DNA from: Geobacillus proteiniphilus
GTDB lineage: Bacteria; Bacillota; Bacilli; Bacillales; Anoxybacillaceae
NCBI RefSeq assembly: GCF_001908025.1
Contig: NZ_MQMG01000020.1
Span: 1-54,179, forward strand
Direction: 5' to 3'
Length of the DNA stretch: 54,179 nt
Every line of letters starts with the position of its first letter. Position 1 is the first letter of the stretch. Positions 1 through 6,781 of this stretch are shown here, one piece after another. Position numbers and translations under genes: made by a program. The notes beneath the pieces were generated by a model, which was not told the DNA's origin, ran no database searches, and was given only the letters and a program-made list of their open reading frames with translations.

Positions 1-1
1 C

Positions 2-319
2 CCTGAATTTTGCTGCCGCCTAGGCTACTATTTTCTCCAACGCAAACAATATCGACTCGCTGCGTTTTGGTATCATTTAGCCACTCAACTAACGATGCCA
101 TCGGACAGTTGGGGATTTTTTCATCACGCTTGTTGGACGTGGCTTCCCCATTTGCAGCTCGGTGTATGTTACGCCTATTTAGGCGAGTATGAACTAGCAT
201 ACAAACATAATGAGAAAGCTAGGGAGTATGTACCCAATCATCCTGACGTATTGCACAATAAATGTTTTTTAGAATCCATTCTTTCTGCCAAAAGCACGTT
301 CCATCAAACTAGTGAATAG
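2..319 (+). CDS. C-terminal part of a TPR-containing family 2 glycosyltransferase (truncated by window edge)
   Basis: The reading frame is open from base 2 and ends at TAG 317-319, so only the last 105 residues are visible. They contain a tetratricopeptide-type helix pair (LGVCYAYLGEYELAYKHN, then an EKAREYVPNHP motif) preceded by a tryptophan-rich WGFFHHACWTWLPH stretch. I associate this tail with Bacillaceae glycosyltransferases that carry an N-terminal GT-A domain and C-terminal TPRs. The catalytic domain lies outside the window, so the family call rests on the tail only. It sits 31 bp upstream of a collagen-like exosporium gene on the same strand, which fits a role in glycosylating that spore-surface protein (inference). 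Confidence 0.6.
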   Translation, partial: PEFCCRLGYYFLQRKQYRLAAFWYHLATQLTMPSDSWGFFHHACWTWLPHLQLGVCYAYLGEYELAYKHNEKAREYVPNHPDVLHNKCFLESILSAKSTFHQTSE

Positions 320-350
320 ACAATCTTTAAATCGAAAGGAGGATTGACAA

Positions 351-985
351 TTGTCCGACCGACATCCTATTCGTGTAAAATGTCTTTCCCCTTTATGCGG
401 CACCCAGCCACCCATCGTTAAGGTATACACTGGACCGACTGGACCCACAGGGCCAACCGGACCTACTGACCGGCAGGGAACGGCGCAATCATCCCCTTCG
501 CTTCAGGAACAACAATTACTCTGGCAACAACAGCAGTAGGTTTGGCAGATACAGCTAGCTTAATTGGGGTTGGAAATTCAGCTTCGAGCATTAGCCTAAT
601 CGGAAACACCATTAACTTGGGCGGTGTATCCAACTTTTCATTTACTGTTCCACGCAATGGAATCATTACAGCTGTAGCAGCCAACTTTTCTGCCACCACG
701 GGCACAGCGCTTTTAGGAACCGCTACTATCCGAGCTCAACTATACATTTCCACCTCTCCTTCTAGCAACATATTCACCGCCATCCCAAGCACTTTAGTCA
801 CGTTAAACCCAACTATCACATTTCCAATCTCCTTACTGCAAAACGCTAGCGGAATCATGACAGGGTTAAACGTGCCTGTCAATGCAGGCGATCGCTTGCT
901 CATGGTGTTTTCAGTCACTACTTCCGGTCTCTCTATTGTCTCATCGATCACGGGATATGCTAGTGCGGGAGTGGCCATTAGCTAG
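351..985 (+). pseudogene. BclB-like collagen-repeat exosporium protein, broken by a one-base deletion
   Basis: A TTG start at 351 follows an AAAGGAGG site. The first frame encodes a short Cys-containing leader and about four GPT collagen-like triplets, then runs out of frame and stops at 537-539. From about 469 the next frame continues as GAIIPFASGTT and then a Ser/Thr-rich beta domain of about 165 residues ending at 985, which resembles the C-terminal domain of BclB-type exosporium glycoproteins. Adding one G near 468-469 (ACT-GAC to ACT-GGA-CCG) restores a single 211-residue frame reading GPTGPAGNGAIIPF across the junction. Such proteins form the hair-like nap on spores. The lesion may be a true mutation, slippage in the repeat, or a sequencing error. 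The repeat tract is short compared with Bacillus anthracis BclA. Confidence 0.75.
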
Positions 986-1080
986 CCGCAACGAACGATG
1001 TAAATGCAATCATATTTAGCATTTGTCGCTTTTACAGAGCGATTTGATCGACTGCCCGGCGACCGAACAACGCCGCTTCC

Positions 1081-1146
1081 AGACCTATGTATGGGTCTGT
1101 GAAACGGACGGTTGTTTGGTCTTTCGTCACGCTAAGGCGTGACGAA
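1081..1146. repeat. Two adjacent hairpins downstream of the exosporium gene
   Basis: AGACC/GGTCT (1081-1085 with 1094-1098) is followed by a perfect 10-bp stem, TTCGTCACGC (1123-1132) with GCGTGACGAA (1137-1146), loop TAAG. There is no T-run, so it is not an obvious terminator. The second stem resembles the CACGCC-TTTA-GGCGTG hairpin at the right end of the TnpB element at 27905-27920 and may be a relic of such an element. The rest of 986-1300 shows no gene. Confidence 0.35.
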
Positions 1147-1300
1147 GGCAAACCTCACTCTCTATTGCGCAAAATATAAGCATCTTTGGCCCCAATTAGT
1201 TCTTAAGCAACCCACGAACTTCCTCTTTTTGTTTGCGCAATTCGATGGTGAAAAAGCGCAGAACATCACCAAGCGGGAAACGGAGGATCGAAAACAATAA

Positions 1301-1342
1301 GCGGGCGGCTTCACATGAAAACCAACGTGAAAATCCGCCCGC
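1301..1342 (-). terminator. Terminator-like hairpin after trpB
   Basis: GCGGGCGG (1301-1308) pairs with CCGCCCGC (1335-1342), with an inner TTCAC/GTGAA extension. It lies 10 bp past the trpB stop on the minus strand and is followed by TTATTGTTTT in that direction. Confidence 0.6.
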
Positions 1343-1351
1343 CTTCTCCCT

Positions 1352-2515
1352 TTATGACTGTAACATTGAAAACACTTGCTCGACGTCTTTATCCCCGCGG
1401 CCTGATAGGTTCACAATGATGATGTGATCTTTGCTTAATGTCGGCGCGAGTTTGATAGCGTATGCCACCGCATGGGCGCTCTCGAGCGCTGGGATAATCC
1501 CTTCCGTCTTGGACAGCAGTTGAAACGCCTCAAGCACCTCTTCGTTCGTGACCGTGTAATATTCCGCACGCCCGGACACTTTCAAGTAGCTATGTTCCGG
1601 ACCAATGCCCGGATAATCGAGCCCAGCGGCAATCGAGTATGTCGGCTGCGGGTTTCCGTTTTCATCAAGCAACACGAGACACTTGAATCCGTGAAGAACC
1701 GCCGGAACCCCTTTCGTCAACGTCGCCGCTTTCTCCGGCTCGACACCGATGAGCCGCACGCTTGGTTCATCCAAATAATGGGCGAACGCTCCGATCGCGT
1801 TGCTTCCCCCGCCAACGCAGGCTACCACCGCATCTGGAAGCCGCCCTTCCTTCTCGACAATTTGCCGCTTGCTTTCTTCGCTAATGACCGACTGAAAATG
1901 TTTCACCATCGACGGATACGGATGCGGACCAACCGCCGAACCAAGCAAGTAAAACGTAGTTTTATAGTTTTGTACAAGATCGTTCAGCGCCTCGTCCACG
2001 GCATCTTTCAACCGCCCTTGCCCTTTCGAGACCGGCACGACTTTCGCCCCTAACAGCTCCATGCGGAACACATTGAGCGCCTGGCGCTTCGTATCTTCTT
2101 CCCCCATATAAATGGTGCAGTCCATGCCAAACATGGCGCATGCGGTAGCGGTCGCCACCCCGTGCTGGCCTGCACCCGTTTCCGCAATCACCCGCTTCGC
2201 GCCCATCCGCTTCGCCAACAAAATTTGCCCGATGACGTTGTTGATTTTATGCGAACCGGTATGGTTTAAATCCTCACGTTTCAAATAAATCTTTGCCCCG
2301 CCGAGCCGCTCCGTCAACCGCGCCGCAAACGTCAGCGGACTCTCACGGCCGACATACTCCCGCAAGTAGGTTCGAAACTCCTCATTGAATTCTGGGTCAT
2401 CTTTATATTTCAGAAACTGCTCTTCCAAATAGTCAAGCACTTCCTGCAGTTCAGGCGGAACGAAGCTGCCGCCAAACTCGCCGAAATAGCCTTTCTTTTC
2501 CTGTGCTACACTCAT
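1352..2515 (-). CDS. trpB: Tryptophan synthase beta chain (stand-alone copy)
   Basis: This 387-residue PLP enzyme condenses indole with serine to give tryptophan. It shows the family's PLP-lysine motif HTGSHKINN (Lys90), the AETGAGQHG loop (about 111-119) and the phosphate-binding GGGSNAIG (235-242). Length is normal for a TrpB1-type beta chain. The start at 2515 is supported by an AGAGGAG site and by its own sigma-A promoter at 2554-2582. No trpA, trpF or other trp gene adjoins it, so it is an orphan copy outside a trp operon. It may serve indole salvage or act as a second beta subunit beside a complete operon elsewhere (inference). No T-box or TRAP-type leader was seen upstream. An alternative name would be a TrpB paralogue with shifted substrate use; the conserved motifs argue for an active synthase. 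Confidence 0.95.
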   Translation of the reverse strand: MSVAQEKKGYFGEFGGSFVPPELQEVLDYLEEQFLKYKDDPEFNEEFRTYLREYVGRESPLTFAARLTERLGGAKIYLKREDLNHTGSHKINNVIGQILLAKRMGAKRVIAETGAGQHGVATATACAMFGMDCTIYMGEEDTKRQALNVFRMELLGAKVVPVSKGQGRLKDAVDEALNDLVQNYKTTFYLLGSAVGPHPYPSMVKHFQSVISEESKRQIVEKEGRLPDAVVACVGGGSNAIGAFAHYLDEPSVRLIGVEPEKAATLTKGVPAVLHGFKCLVLLDENGNPQPTYSIAAGLDYPGIGPEHSYLKVSGRAEYYTVTNEEVLEAFQLLSKTEGIIPALESAHAVAYAIKLAPTLSKDHIIIVNLSGRGDKDVEQVFSMLQS

Positions 2516-2553
2516 TGCTCATCTCTCCTCTGCTCAATATCGTGGACAGTACT

Positions 2554-2582
2554 AGCATAGACTGTTTGGCTACATAAGTCAA
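2554..2582 (-). promoter_or_regulatory. Sigma-A promoter of trpB
   Basis: On the minus strand TTGACT (2577-2582) is separated by 17 bp from TATGCT (2554-2559), about 40 bp upstream of the start codon. Confidence 0.75.
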
Positions 2583-3043
2583 CAAAATATTTTCTAAAAA
2601 TTCACTTTTTAATAAACTCCTCATTTAAGAAGATCCTGCTTTTTGCGATTATCTTTATGTGTATAACCACATTTCAGGTATTATTGGTCCGTATAAGCAG
2701 GATCAACAAACGATGACGTGGCTGTCGTGTAGTTGTGCCTTGTATTCAATGAATGAACGAATGAAGTTGGTGAAATGCCTACGTCAATCGTATGCGCCGA
2801 TCTTTTTTATACACACACTGACTCATTGATTATTGATGGCCCACACAGTGGCAGAACTATTCAGGTTCATAGAAGAAATCAAACATCCCGTCTTTAGAAG
2901 GATGGTGATTAAAGCAAAAATCGTCGGATCCCAACTCTTTCTCTATTAGAGAAACGTTGTCAGAGCGACATTCCTTTCCCGTCCAGCGTTGCCGAGTTGG
3001 GCGCAAAACTCGTTTTTCACCAGCCTTCTAAGGAAATCAATTA
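2583..3043. other. Unassigned stretch with traces of decayed coding sequence
   Basis: No intact gene is seen in 2583-3043. On the minus strand a frame from about 3027 down to TAG at 2857-2859 lacks a start but reads like the end of a protein (NVSLIEKELGSDD, then a DGMFDFFYEPE tail). On the plus strand around 2660-2890 two short open stretches also look protein-like. I do not recognise either. Together with the neighbouring HNH relic this looks like eroded mobile or defence DNA. Confidence 0.35.
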
Positions 3044-3187
3044 TCAATTGTGGTCAATCAAAAAACCCAAAAATACGCGATCCGCAATCCAATCCCTTTT
3101 CGACAAGTTGCATTCTCGACAAGCTAACACCAAATTCCAAAGATGGTCGTCATGAAAAGAAAACTCCCCGAAACGATATACATGCAT
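3044..3187 (-). pseudogene. Relic of an HNH endonuclease
   Basis: The minus-strand frame 3187-3044 reads HVYRFGEFSFHDDHLWN, then NLVLACRECNLSKRDWI, then ADRVFLGFLIDHN and a stop. The order D/E-x-x-WNLVLxCxxCNxxK is the typical second half of HNH nucleases, where the two cysteines bind structural zinc and the following helix carries the last catalytic-site residues. The expected upstream DH pair is broken by an extra base near 3187 and no start codon or N-terminal part survives. It lies directly downstream of the small zinc-cluster gene at 3208-3495, on the same strand. It probably marks the decayed edge of the defence island. Some members of this group belong to restriction or phage systems, but the fragment is too short to say which. 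Confidence 0.6.
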
Positions 3188-3207
3188 CAAAATTGCAAAA
3201 TGGTAAA

Positions 3208-3495
3208 TTAAAACCAACTCTCCCCTTCTGGCGGGTCGAGCGGCTCGAGCAAATATTCCCCGTAAAACATATGCTCACGATCCTTGGTGCAGGAGAACCA
3301 TGCTATCCCATCGTCAATATAAATATACAACTTGCCCCCGCATTCATCACACACCATATTCTCTTTTTCAATTTTCTCCTCATACATTGCGATAATGCAC
3401 TGTTCGCACATTAGTTCAATGCGCTCTTCTCTCAAGTCCCCTGTCTCCAATAGCTCAACATCATGCCGATGGCACTTCACACATTTTTCTGACAT
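3208..3495 (-). CDS. Small zinc-cluster protein of unknown function
   Basis: This is a 95-residue acidic protein with three CxxC pairs (CVKC near the start, CEQC near residue 31, CDECGG near 50) and one more Cys near 70, so it very probably binds zinc through ribbon-like knuckles. I chose the ATG at 3495 because an AGGAGG site lies 8 bp upstream; the longer frame from 3522 has no ribosome-binding site. The sequence after the knuckles is rich in aromatic and acidic residues (YIYIDDGIAWF, EYLLEPLDPPEGE). I do not recognise a named family. It sits between an HNH relic and an insertion sequence at the edge of the defence island. An accessory, antitoxin or regulatory role is possible but not shown. 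Confidence 0.65.
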   Translation of the reverse strand: MSEKCVKCHRHDVELLETGDLREERIELMCEQCIIAMYEEKIEKENMVCDECGGKLYIYIDDGIAWFSCTKDREHMFYGEYLLEPLDPPEGESWF

Positions 3496-3595
3496 AATAA
3501 TGTCCTCCTGAATTATTTTCATTTAATCCTAATTATATAACGTTAGAAGAAATTTGCCATAGGAAATAGGAATTTTATTATTGCAAGGTGTGAGT

Positions 3596-5548
3596 AAAAC
3601 CCGAGTTCGACAGTTTTGAGGCCATTTTAGGCAAATGAAAATGGCCAAAATGCTGTTATATCAAGGATTTCGCGATACGGATCCTAGAAAAAAACGCTTA
3701 ATTTCATAGGCACACGACTTGACAATTTATCCTTTTAAAAAAGCCCAATATCGTTTATAATATAGGCATGTACATACGACGAGTCACACGCAAAAACAAA
3801 GATGGAACGACCGTGGCCTATCTCCAGCTTGCTCACAACGAATGGGATCCGAAGGCCAAATATGCGAAGGCGAAGGTGATTTATTCGTTTGGGCGCGAAG
3901 ACGAGGTGGATCGTGCTGTCTTGGAGCGTCTGGCCAAAAGCATTTCGCGATTCCTTTCTCCCGAACAGGCTTGGGAAATCGAGACGTTGACAGGAGAAGT
4001 GTCGGATGACTTTCAGTTTCAGTCAAGCAAACGCCTTGGCGGCGTTTGGCTCTTGGATCAGCTCTGGAGACAACTGGGGTTGGGAGAGATTCTCCACTCC
4101 TTGTTTGCCTCCCGGCATCATCAGATGCCGTTGGAACGGCTGATTTTTGCCATGGTGGCGAATCGCGCCCTTCATCCGTCAAGCAAGTTGGCGATGGAGG
4201 AGTGGGTGGAGAAAGACGTGCATATCCCCCATCTTCCCCAAGTCGCCAGCCATCAGTTATATCGGGCGATGGATGAACTGCTGGCCGTGCAACCGGAATT
4301 GGAACGCCAAGTGTTCCATGCCGTGGCCGATTTATTGAACCTGGAAGTCGATTTGATTTACTTTGATACGACTTCGTCGTACTTCGAAGTGGATCCCTCT
4401 GAAACACCGGAAGGAGAATCGCTTCGAAAACAAGGATTCTCGAAAGACAAACGCCCAGACTTGGTTCAAATCGTCATTGGGCTGGCTGTCACCCGGGAAG
4501 GAATCCCTATTCGCGCTTGGGTATGGCCTGGCAATACCATGGACATGACGGTCATCAAACAGGTGAAACAAGACTTGATTGGCTGGAAGCTTGGGCGTGT
4601 GATCAGCGTCATGGATCGCGGCTTTTCCTCTGAAGAGAATTTGCGAATCTTGCAACAGGCCGGAGGACACTACATTGTCGGCGAAAACATGCGATCCGGC
4701 AAAGCCGCCGTCAAAGAGGCCTTAAGCCGTCGCGGACGTTATCATGAAGTGGACGAGAATTTGCACATCAAAGACATCATCGTCGGCGACGGTGAAGCGC
4801 GTCAGCGCTATGTTCTCGTGTACAATCCCAGCGAAGCCGAACGCCAACGCAAGGAGCGGGAAACGCTGCTCGAATCGCTGAAAGAAGAGTTGGAAGGGCT
4901 TCGACAACTCCCCAACGAAGCCCATCATAAGGCGACCTGCCGATTGCGTTCCCATCCGTCCTACGGAAAATACTTACGCCAGTTGAAGGATGGAACGCTT
5001 CGCATCGACAAGCAAGCGGTTCGTGAAGCGGAAAAGTACGACGGCAAATATCTCATCCGGACATCCGACGATACCTTGTCTGCCGAGGATGTTGCCATCG
5101 GGTATAAGCAACTGGTGGATATCGAGCAGGCCTTTCGGACGTTGAAATCGACACTCGAGCTGCGCCCCATGCATCATCGCTTGGAAGACCGCATCCGGGC
5201 GCATGTGCTGCTCAGTTGGTTGGCGCTCTTACTGGTTCGGATCGTAGAGATCCGAACTCATGAATCATGGCCAAAAGTAAGAGACGAATGTGAGCGTCTC
5301 ATGCTTGGACATTTTTCTTCAAAAAACGGAGACCTTTATCAACGAACCGAACTGACGGCCAAACAGGCTCAACTCTTTGCGGCTCTAGGGATGGAGCCTC
5401 CTCCGAAGATTCTAGGCATCCATCCTCGCCCCTAGATACACGCCTAAAGTATGCCCAAATCCCTCTGATCCCTTTTGTATCAAAGGATCAGAGGGATTTT
5501 GTTTGCCTAGTCGCTGTCGAACTCGGGTGACTGTCGAACTCGGGTTTT
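3596..5548 (+). mobile_element. IS1634-family insertion sequence
   Basis: An 18-bp inverted repeat matches perfectly: AAAACCCGAGTTCGACAG at 3596-3613 and its complement at 5531-5548. Inside is one intact transposase gene. A second, partial copy of the right end (CTGTCGAACTCGGG) lies at 5514-5527, 17 bp inside the outer one. A terminator-like stem (CCCTCTGATCC with GGATCAGAGGG, near 5461-5495) follows the transposase. No convincing target-site duplication was found at the flanks. The element lies 9 bp beyond the stop of the winged-helix gene at 5557-5832 and about 100 bp from the zinc-cluster gene. Confidence 0.9.
3768..5435 (+). CDS. IS1634-family DDE transposase
   Basis: This 555-residue transposase of the IS4/IS1634 superfamily cuts and joins the element ends with an RNase H-like DDE active site. 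The likely catalytic residues are Asp200 (IYFDTTSSY), Asp283 (SVMDRGFSS) and Glu453 within the YKQLVDIEQAFRTLK signature of this superfamily. The N-terminal 100 residues carry a basic DNA-binding region, and the long insertion between the second Asp and the Glu is typical. Length is full and no frameshift is seen, so the copy may be active. There is no ribosome-binding site before the ATG: a TATAAT box at 3756-3761 sits only 6 bp upstream, so the mRNA could be almost leaderless, which would keep expression low (inference). GC content is higher than in the AT-rich island on either side, consistent with recent arrival. Confidence 0.95.
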   Translation: MYIRRVTRKNKDGTTVAYLQLAHNEWDPKAKYAKAKVIYSFGREDEVDRAVLERLAKSISRFLSPEQAWEIETLTGEVSDDFQFQSSKRLGGVWLLDQLWRQLGLGEILHSLFASRHHQMPLERLIFAMVANRALHPSSKLAMEEWVEKDVHIPHLPQVASHQLYRAMDELLAVQPELERQVFHAVADLLNLEVDLIYFDTTSSYFEVDPSETPEGESLRKQGFSKDKRPDLVQIVIGLAVTREGIPIRAWVWPGNTMDMTVIKQVKQDLIGWKLGRVISVMDRGFSSEENLRILQQAGGHYIVGENMRSGKAAVKEALSRRGRYHEVDENLHIKDIIVGDGEARQRYVLVYNPSEAERQRKERETLLESLKEELEGLRQLPNEAHHKATCRLRSHPSYGKYLRQLKDGTLRIDKQAVREAEKYDGKYLIRTSDDTLSAEDVAIGYKQLVDIEQAFRTLKSTLELRPMHHRLEDRIRAHVLLSWLALLLVRIVEIRTHESWPKVRDECERLMLGHFSSKNGDLYQRTELTAKQAQLFAALGMEPPPKILGIHPRP

Positions 5549-5556
5549 CCTATGTC

Positions 5557-5832
5557 CTACGAAGATCCGAAACCTCTAAGTCCCCAACTCCCTTTTCTCT
5601 TTCCCTTAACGGAGTAAAAAAGATCATTCTCTCCTCCCTTAGTGCCTTTAAAAATGTCACAGTCGCTAGAATGAAGATAAATATGCTTTCTAACCTGTGA
5701 CTTCCAGTCAGTATAGTAGCTAAGGTCAATCCCACCGTTTTTTTCTATCTGATCATAAATTTCATGTAATGTCCCGACTCCCCCGAGCTTTTTTAAAGCT
5801 TTAATTATTTCATTTAGCCATTGTTCCCCCAT
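5557..5832 (-). CDS. Small winged-helix (HARE-HTH-like) protein next to the phosphorothioation operon
   Basis: The 91-residue protein starts at an ATG with a strong AGGAGG site. Its N-terminal two thirds (ALKKLGGVGTLHEIYDQIEK, then a WKSQVRKHI helix) and the C-terminal FYSVKGKRKGSWGLRG wing match the pattern of winged-helix domains often found fused to, or encoded beside, restriction endonucleases such as Mrr-type proteins. No nuclease domain is attached here. It follows sspD on the same strand but beyond a strong hairpin terminator, so it may be transcribed on its own or by read-through. It could sense modified DNA or regulate the operon (inference). The IS element lies only 9 bp after its stop, so a few natural C-terminal residues could have been lost. 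Confidence 0.6.
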   Translation of the reverse strand: MGEQWLNEIIKALKKLGGVGTLHEIYDQIEKNGGIDLSYYTDWKSQVRKHIYLHSSDCDIFKGTKGGENDLFYSVKGKRKGSWGLRGFGSS

Positions 5833-5866
5833 TTATTTCCTCCTAAATATAAAAGCGAATTTAGAA

Positions 5867-5919
5867 AAAGCCATTCCCCTTTCTCCGTTTATCGAGAAGG
5901 AGAAAGGGACTATGGCTTT
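5867..5919 (-). terminator. Intrinsic terminator after sspD
   Basis: On the minus strand AAAGCCAT/ATGGCTTT arms (5867-5874 and 5912-5919) enclose a second long pairing of CTTTCTCC with GGAGAAAG, followed by TTTTTCT. It separates sspD from the winged-helix gene. Confidence 0.75.
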
Positions 5920-5966
5920 GTATCATTATGAAACTTTTTCCCTATACTCAACCATTATACGAATGT

Positions 5967-6776
5967 TTATGAATAAGAACATACACAAGGAATGGTATCG
6001 TCTTCGGTTTTTAAAAACCGTTCGACTCCTTCTCTCTCTAATTGTTCTCGGTATTCCCGCAATGTAAAAGGTTTTCCATTCTTTTTCAAGATGGACACAT
6101 CTTTCTGAAAATATGCTCTAAATCTTTCCTCCATCTCCTCTTGTTCTTTGTAACGATCAGGCCAAATCTTATATAGTTGAGCGTAATGATAAAAACCGCC
6201 TCGAACGCAGCGCCCACCACAGTTAGCATGTGCAAATCCTAATTTGTACATTCGCGGGAGCCGGATTCCCCATTCATTTTCAATAATTGACTTGACATCG
6301 ATATCTTCTGTAAATGTTTCAATCATCGGAAATCGTGTCTCTACTGGCTCGAGAGGAACATGCTTATAAAATTCCCGCAAATTATCTGCCCTGTGTTTTT
6401 CATGTGGGCCGATCCCAAAATATAAGATGGGCTCCAAATTGTGTTCATCACGTAACTCCTCTATAAACATGACCGTTTGTCTTACCTTAAGTTCCTCAGA
6501 ACATTTGGCCAGTCTTGCATTACCTAAAAATCGGTAATCGTAAAATACCTCTTCTGGGGTGCGTCCATCAATTCTTTCCGTAATCTCGATTCCAATATAT
6601 TCGGCCACTTCTTCCATAAAACGATAGTTATCTTCATCTTCCCAAAGAGTATTAGTGAAGAAAAGAATGCAATTTTCTTTTCCATATGCTTGTACCATCC
6701 GGTACGCAACGTAGGCGCTTGCTGCACCTCCGCTGAACATAGCCACATGGACAGGCTTTCTATTCAATGTAATCAC
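5967..6776 (-). CDS. sspD: PAPS-reductase-like ATP pyrophosphatase, SspD/DndC-type sulfur transfer protein
   Basis: The 269-residue protein has the PP-loop SGGAAS (residues 15-20) of adenine-nucleotide alpha hydrolases. In phosphorothioation systems this family activates the DNA backbone with ATP so that sulfur can replace a non-bridging oxygen. Cysteines cluster at Cys92, at NCGGRC (Cys186, Cys190) and in a CVC near the C-terminus (Cys264, Cys266); some could hold an Fe-S cluster, as reported for DndC. It starts with GTG 5 bp after the sspC stop, so the two genes are tightly coupled. Neighbours (a large P-loop ATPase and a DUF4007 protein upstream) point to SspD rather than a sulfate-assimilation enzyme. 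True PAPS reductases are usually found with cys genes, which are absent. Confidence 0.75.
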   Translation of the reverse strand: MITLNRKPVHVAMFSGGAASAYVAYRMVQAYGKENCILFFTNTLWEDEDNYRFMEEVAEYIGIEITERIDGRTPEEVFYDYRFLGNARLAKCSEELKVRQTVMFIEELRDEHNLEPILYFGIGPHEKHRADNLREFYKHVPLEPVETRFPMIETFTEDIDVKSIIENEWGIRLPRMYKLGFAHANCGGRCVRGGFYHYAQLYKIWPDRYKEQEEMEERFRAYFQKDVSILKKNGKPFTLREYREQLEREGVERFLKTEDDTIPCVCSYS

Positions 6777-6781
6777 CTTCT

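Noticed and set aside
1472-2053. 193-residue plus-strand open frame inside trpB
   Set aside because: It is antisense to a clear trpB, has no ribosome-binding site and its Arg-rich composition is that of a frame shadow.
2516-2660. T-box or TRAP-type leader before trpB
   Set aside because: The promoter is only about 40 bp from the start codon and no specifier stem, T-box sequence or GAG/UAG repeat run is present.
3784-4407. 207-residue minus-strand open frame inside the transposase
   Set aside because: It overlaps a conserved transposase frame and its sequence has no family features.
3586-5558. Target-site duplication of the IS1634-type element
   Set aside because: Flanks next to the 18-bp inverted repeats (GTGTGAGT and CCTATGTC) are not direct repeats, so none can be claimed.
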